The notes under the pieces are model-generated. The model was not told the origin of the DNA. It was given only the letters and a program-made list of their open reading frames with translations, and searched no databases. Both the position numbers and the translations under genes were made by a program. 6,539 nt of DNA. Origin: Dehalococcoidia bacterium LH_S1 (GTDB taxonomy: Bacteria > Chloroflexota > Dehalococcoidia > SZUA-161 > SpSt-899). This document shows positions 5,085 through 6,539 of the stretch, piece by piece (positions within the stretch are counted from its first letter, which is position 1; each line of letters starts with the position of its first letter). The stretch covers positions 1-6,539 of the forward strand of contig JAGXOF010000050.1 in assembly GCA_023660035.1 (NCBI GenBank), read 5' to 3'.

Positions 5085-5879
5085 CTATCTCCCTTTCCAG
5101 GTAGGTGGCCTCTTCTCCGTAAAGGCTTTAAAACCCTCCATTATGTCCTCAGTGCGCATCAGGCTATGAGTTACATGGTCTGTTAGAGACATGGCATCAG
5201 GACGGCTCATATCCTCGCCTCTCCGGATCAGCTCTTTTACTGCCCTTATTGCGAGAGGACTATTTTGACAGATCCTCTCAGCCATCTCAGTTGCCGTAGG
5301 GAGAAGTTGCTCAGCGGAAATTATCCGAGTCACCAGTTCCACCTCGTAGGCCCTCTGAGCGCTGATTTCATCTGTGGTCAGGAGCATTTCATGGGCAACC
5401 CCTCGGGGGATATAGCGCTGAAGAAGCGGAGTAAAGGTTGCTGGCATGCCCAACCTCGGCTCCGGCACCCCAAATTGAGCGCTCTCAACGGCAATCCTTA
5501 TATCACTTTCCAATGCCAGCCACAAGCCTCCACCAAGACAATATCCGTTGATGGCCGCAATAATGGGTTTCGAGACGTCATAACTTCCAGGAGATGCACG
5601 CCAAACAGGCGCCTCTTTCTCCCAAGAAATCACCCTTGACGGAGGATTGCCCTTCATCGCCTCCAACATTTCTACGTCCGATGCGATATCAACCCCGGCG
5701 CAAAATGCCTTCCCAGCACCTGTGAGGACACCCACCCACACGTCATCATCGTCCCTGAAATCCACCCAGGTCTTCGCTAACTCATCGACAAGTCCAGGAT
5801 TGAGGGCGTTCAACTTCTCAGGACGATTCAGGGTAATATAAGCGATCTTATCCTTCTTCTCATAGATAACCAATGACAT
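5085..5879 (-). CDS. Crotonase-fold enoyl-CoA hydratase/isomerase family protein
   Basis: This is a second 264-residue crotonase superfamily member, clearly diverged from the one at 3157-3951 but sharing its C-terminal plan (TEDIMEGFKAFTEKRPPTWK). Visible marks are ITLNRPEKLNAL (15-26), AFCAGVDIASD (58-68), NGYCLGGGLWLALESDIRIA (111-130) and FGVPEPRLGMPATF (136-149). The first hydratase glutamate is replaced by Trp120, while the second is retained as Glu140. The usual GxxPGxGG loop reads GMPATFTPL, so the active-site floor differs from ordinary hydratases. With one acid left it could be a specialised hydratase or dehydratase, or another crotonase reaction on a bulky acyl-CoA. The start is ATG 5879, six bases after AGGAGG (5891-5886) in AAAAGGAGGTG. 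It is the second gene of the operon, 82 bp before the ACG start of the NMO-like gene. Confidence 0.93.
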   Translation of the reverse strand: MSLVIYEKKDKIAYITLNRPEKLNALNPGLVDELAKTWVDFRDDDDVWVGVLTGAGKAFCAGVDIASDVEMLEAMKGNPPSRVISWEKEAPVWRASPGSYDVSKPIIAAINGYCLGGGLWLALESDIRIAVESAQFGVPEPRLGMPATFTPLLQRYIPRGVAHEMLLTTDEISAQRAYEVELVTRIISAEQLLPTATEMAERICQNSPLAIRAVKELIRRGEDMSRPDAMSLTDHVTHSLMRTEDIMEGFKAFTEKRPPTWKGR

Positions 5880-5907
5880 AAAGCACCTCCTTTTGGTATT
5901 AGCCCTT

Positions 5908-6022
5908 GTAACTACTCAGGCACAAAGTGGCAAAGATACATAGTAGGAAAAAACCCGTTCACCGTTAAACCTTGAACCTTTGAACCTGTGTAGTTCTGCT
6001 CTGTGCCTACCTGAATAGTTAC
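5908..6022. repeat. Palindromic intergenic repeat, copy 2 (115 bp)
   Basis: The ends are GTAACTACTCAGGCACAAAG (5908-5927) and CTGTGCCTACCTGAATAGTTAC (6001-6022), imperfect reverse complements. The interior differs from copy 1, apart from the 23-bp and 15-bp blocks noted there. It includes the near-repetitive CCTTGAACCTTTGAACC. The right end overlaps the last base of the stop codon of the upstream small gene (6022-6024), so the repeat fills the whole gap up to the next ribosome site. Confidence 0.85.
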
Positions 6023-6468
6023 TACTCCTTTAAAGCAAACATTACATCACAGCATTCATCACCGGCTGCCACCGACTTCAAGATAAAGAGGTCAATTTCT
6101 TCCCCTGTAGCCGCTTCAAACAGACCAATATCCATGTTCATCATGGCTTCACATAACGGACGACCGGCACCGGCCAAGCCTAATGCACACCGTTCGCTTT
6201 TGCATCTAAACCTTTTTTCTGTGAGTTCGAGTAGTGTTACTGGAGTTTTACCCCGTTTAGCGCCTTCCAAAAAGGCGCTGCCAACACTCTTGAGGTCAAA
6301 GGAATCCAAATTTGTTCTCATCTGGTTTCCCATAGCCCTTCCCAACCTGCGGCACACCTCTCCTATAAGAGGCAGAACCTCATCACCATACTTTTTATAA
6401 ATCATACGGCTTAACAATGCCAGTGCATCCCTCCCGCTATTTACCTCAACTTCTTTCAATGAATCCAT
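6022..6468 (-). CDS. L-2-amino-thiazoline-4-carboxylate hydrolase-like small Cys-rich protein
   Basis: This 148-residue soluble protein has no signal peptide or membrane segment. The N-terminal half (about 14-70) is helical and ends with a family-like RLGRAMGNQ. The C-terminal half holds CKSERCALGLAGAGRPLCEA (89-108), MNMDIGLFEAATGEEIDLFI and a terminal AAGDECCDVMF. The arrangement of CxxxxC, LCEAM, an Asp (113), and GDxxCDxxF fits the ATC-hydrolase family (PF14196), named for an enzyme opening a thiazoline ring in the cysteine-forming pathway. Most members in anaerobes have no tested activity, and a metal- or thiol-binding accessory role is equally possible. Cysteines are at 39, 89, 94, 106, 139 and 140. 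ATG 6468 is preceded by AAGGAGG (6482-6476) at seven bases. It is the first visible gene of the operon. The 142-bp gap after it contains a palindromic repeat. Confidence 0.65.
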   Translation of the reverse strand: MDSLKEVEVNSGRDALALLSRMIYKKYGDEVLPLIGEVCRRLGRAMGNQMRTNLDSFDLKSVGSAFLEGAKRGKTPVTLLELTEKRFRCKSERCALGLAGAGRPLCEAMMNMDIGLFEAATGEEIDLFILKSVAAGDECCDVMFALKE

Positions 6469-6482
6469 GATGACCCCTCCTT

Positions 6483-6539
6483 ACTTTTGAATGTCAAAAA
6501 ACAGGCTGTCTAAAAACCTTTTCTGTCGGAGAATGACTA
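6483..6539. other. Upstream end of the operon, no gene recognised
   Basis: These 57 bases precede the ribosome site of the small Cys-rich gene. On the minus strand TTGACA occurs only about 10 bases before AAGGAGG, too close to act as a -35 box. No promoter can be called, and an upstream gene may lie just outside the window. Confidence 0.4.

Noticed and set aside
1..6539. CRISPR array, tRNA or rRNA genes
   Set aside because: No regularly spaced direct repeats and no tRNA-like cloverleaf or rRNA motif was noticed on either strand.

Overview
The window looks like chromosome from an anaerobic, probably sulfate-reducing or syntrophic member of the Desulfobacterota (former Deltaproteobacteria). 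This is inferred from gene content: a small assimilatory-type sulfite reductase, a remnant resembling a BcrA/HgdC-type dehydratase activator, and a run of CoA-thioester genes with strong AGGAGG ribosome sites. No rRNA or other phylogenetic marker is present, so the assignment is tentative.

The right half (about 3093-6468) is a well-preserved minus-strand operon. In transcription order it holds an ATC-hydrolase-like small Cys-rich protein (6468-6022), a crotonase-fold protein (5879-5085), an FMN-dependent nitronate monooxygenase/FabK-like protein (about 5002-4064), a second crotonase-fold protein (3951-3157), and the first 15 codons of what looks like a family III (CaiB/BaiF) CoA-transferase (3140-3093), cut off after its first conserved block. 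The NMO-like gene appears to start at ACG, directly after a strong Shine-Dalgarno sequence. Both crotonases lack one or both of the classical hydratase glutamates. Together the genes suggest activation and processing of an unusual acyl-CoA. The substrate cannot be read from the sequence. The gaps between operon genes carry copies or half-copies of a palindromic repeat with GTAACTACTCAGG-type ends, each lying just behind a stop codon.

The left half (about 1-3090) is a graveyard. A 49-bp imperfect inverted repeat (96-144 and 3021-3069) brackets it, and its right copy lies only 23 bp from the point where the CoA-transferase reading frame is lost. Between the two copies are an unrecognised ORF, a probable transposase C-terminal scrap, a C-terminal scrap of an ATPase activator, a tsaA/trmO gene broken by an 11-bp duplication and an internal deletion, an assimilatory-type sulfite reductase with one frameshift, and a deleted, multiply frameshifted insertion sequence with 10-bp terminal repeats (2161-2947).

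No tRNA, rRNA or CRISPR array was seen. Nothing here is clearly a new defence or mobile system. The points most worth a second look are the inverted-repeat pair beside the truncated gene, the stop-codon-proximal palindromes, the ACG start, and the crotonases with altered active sites.
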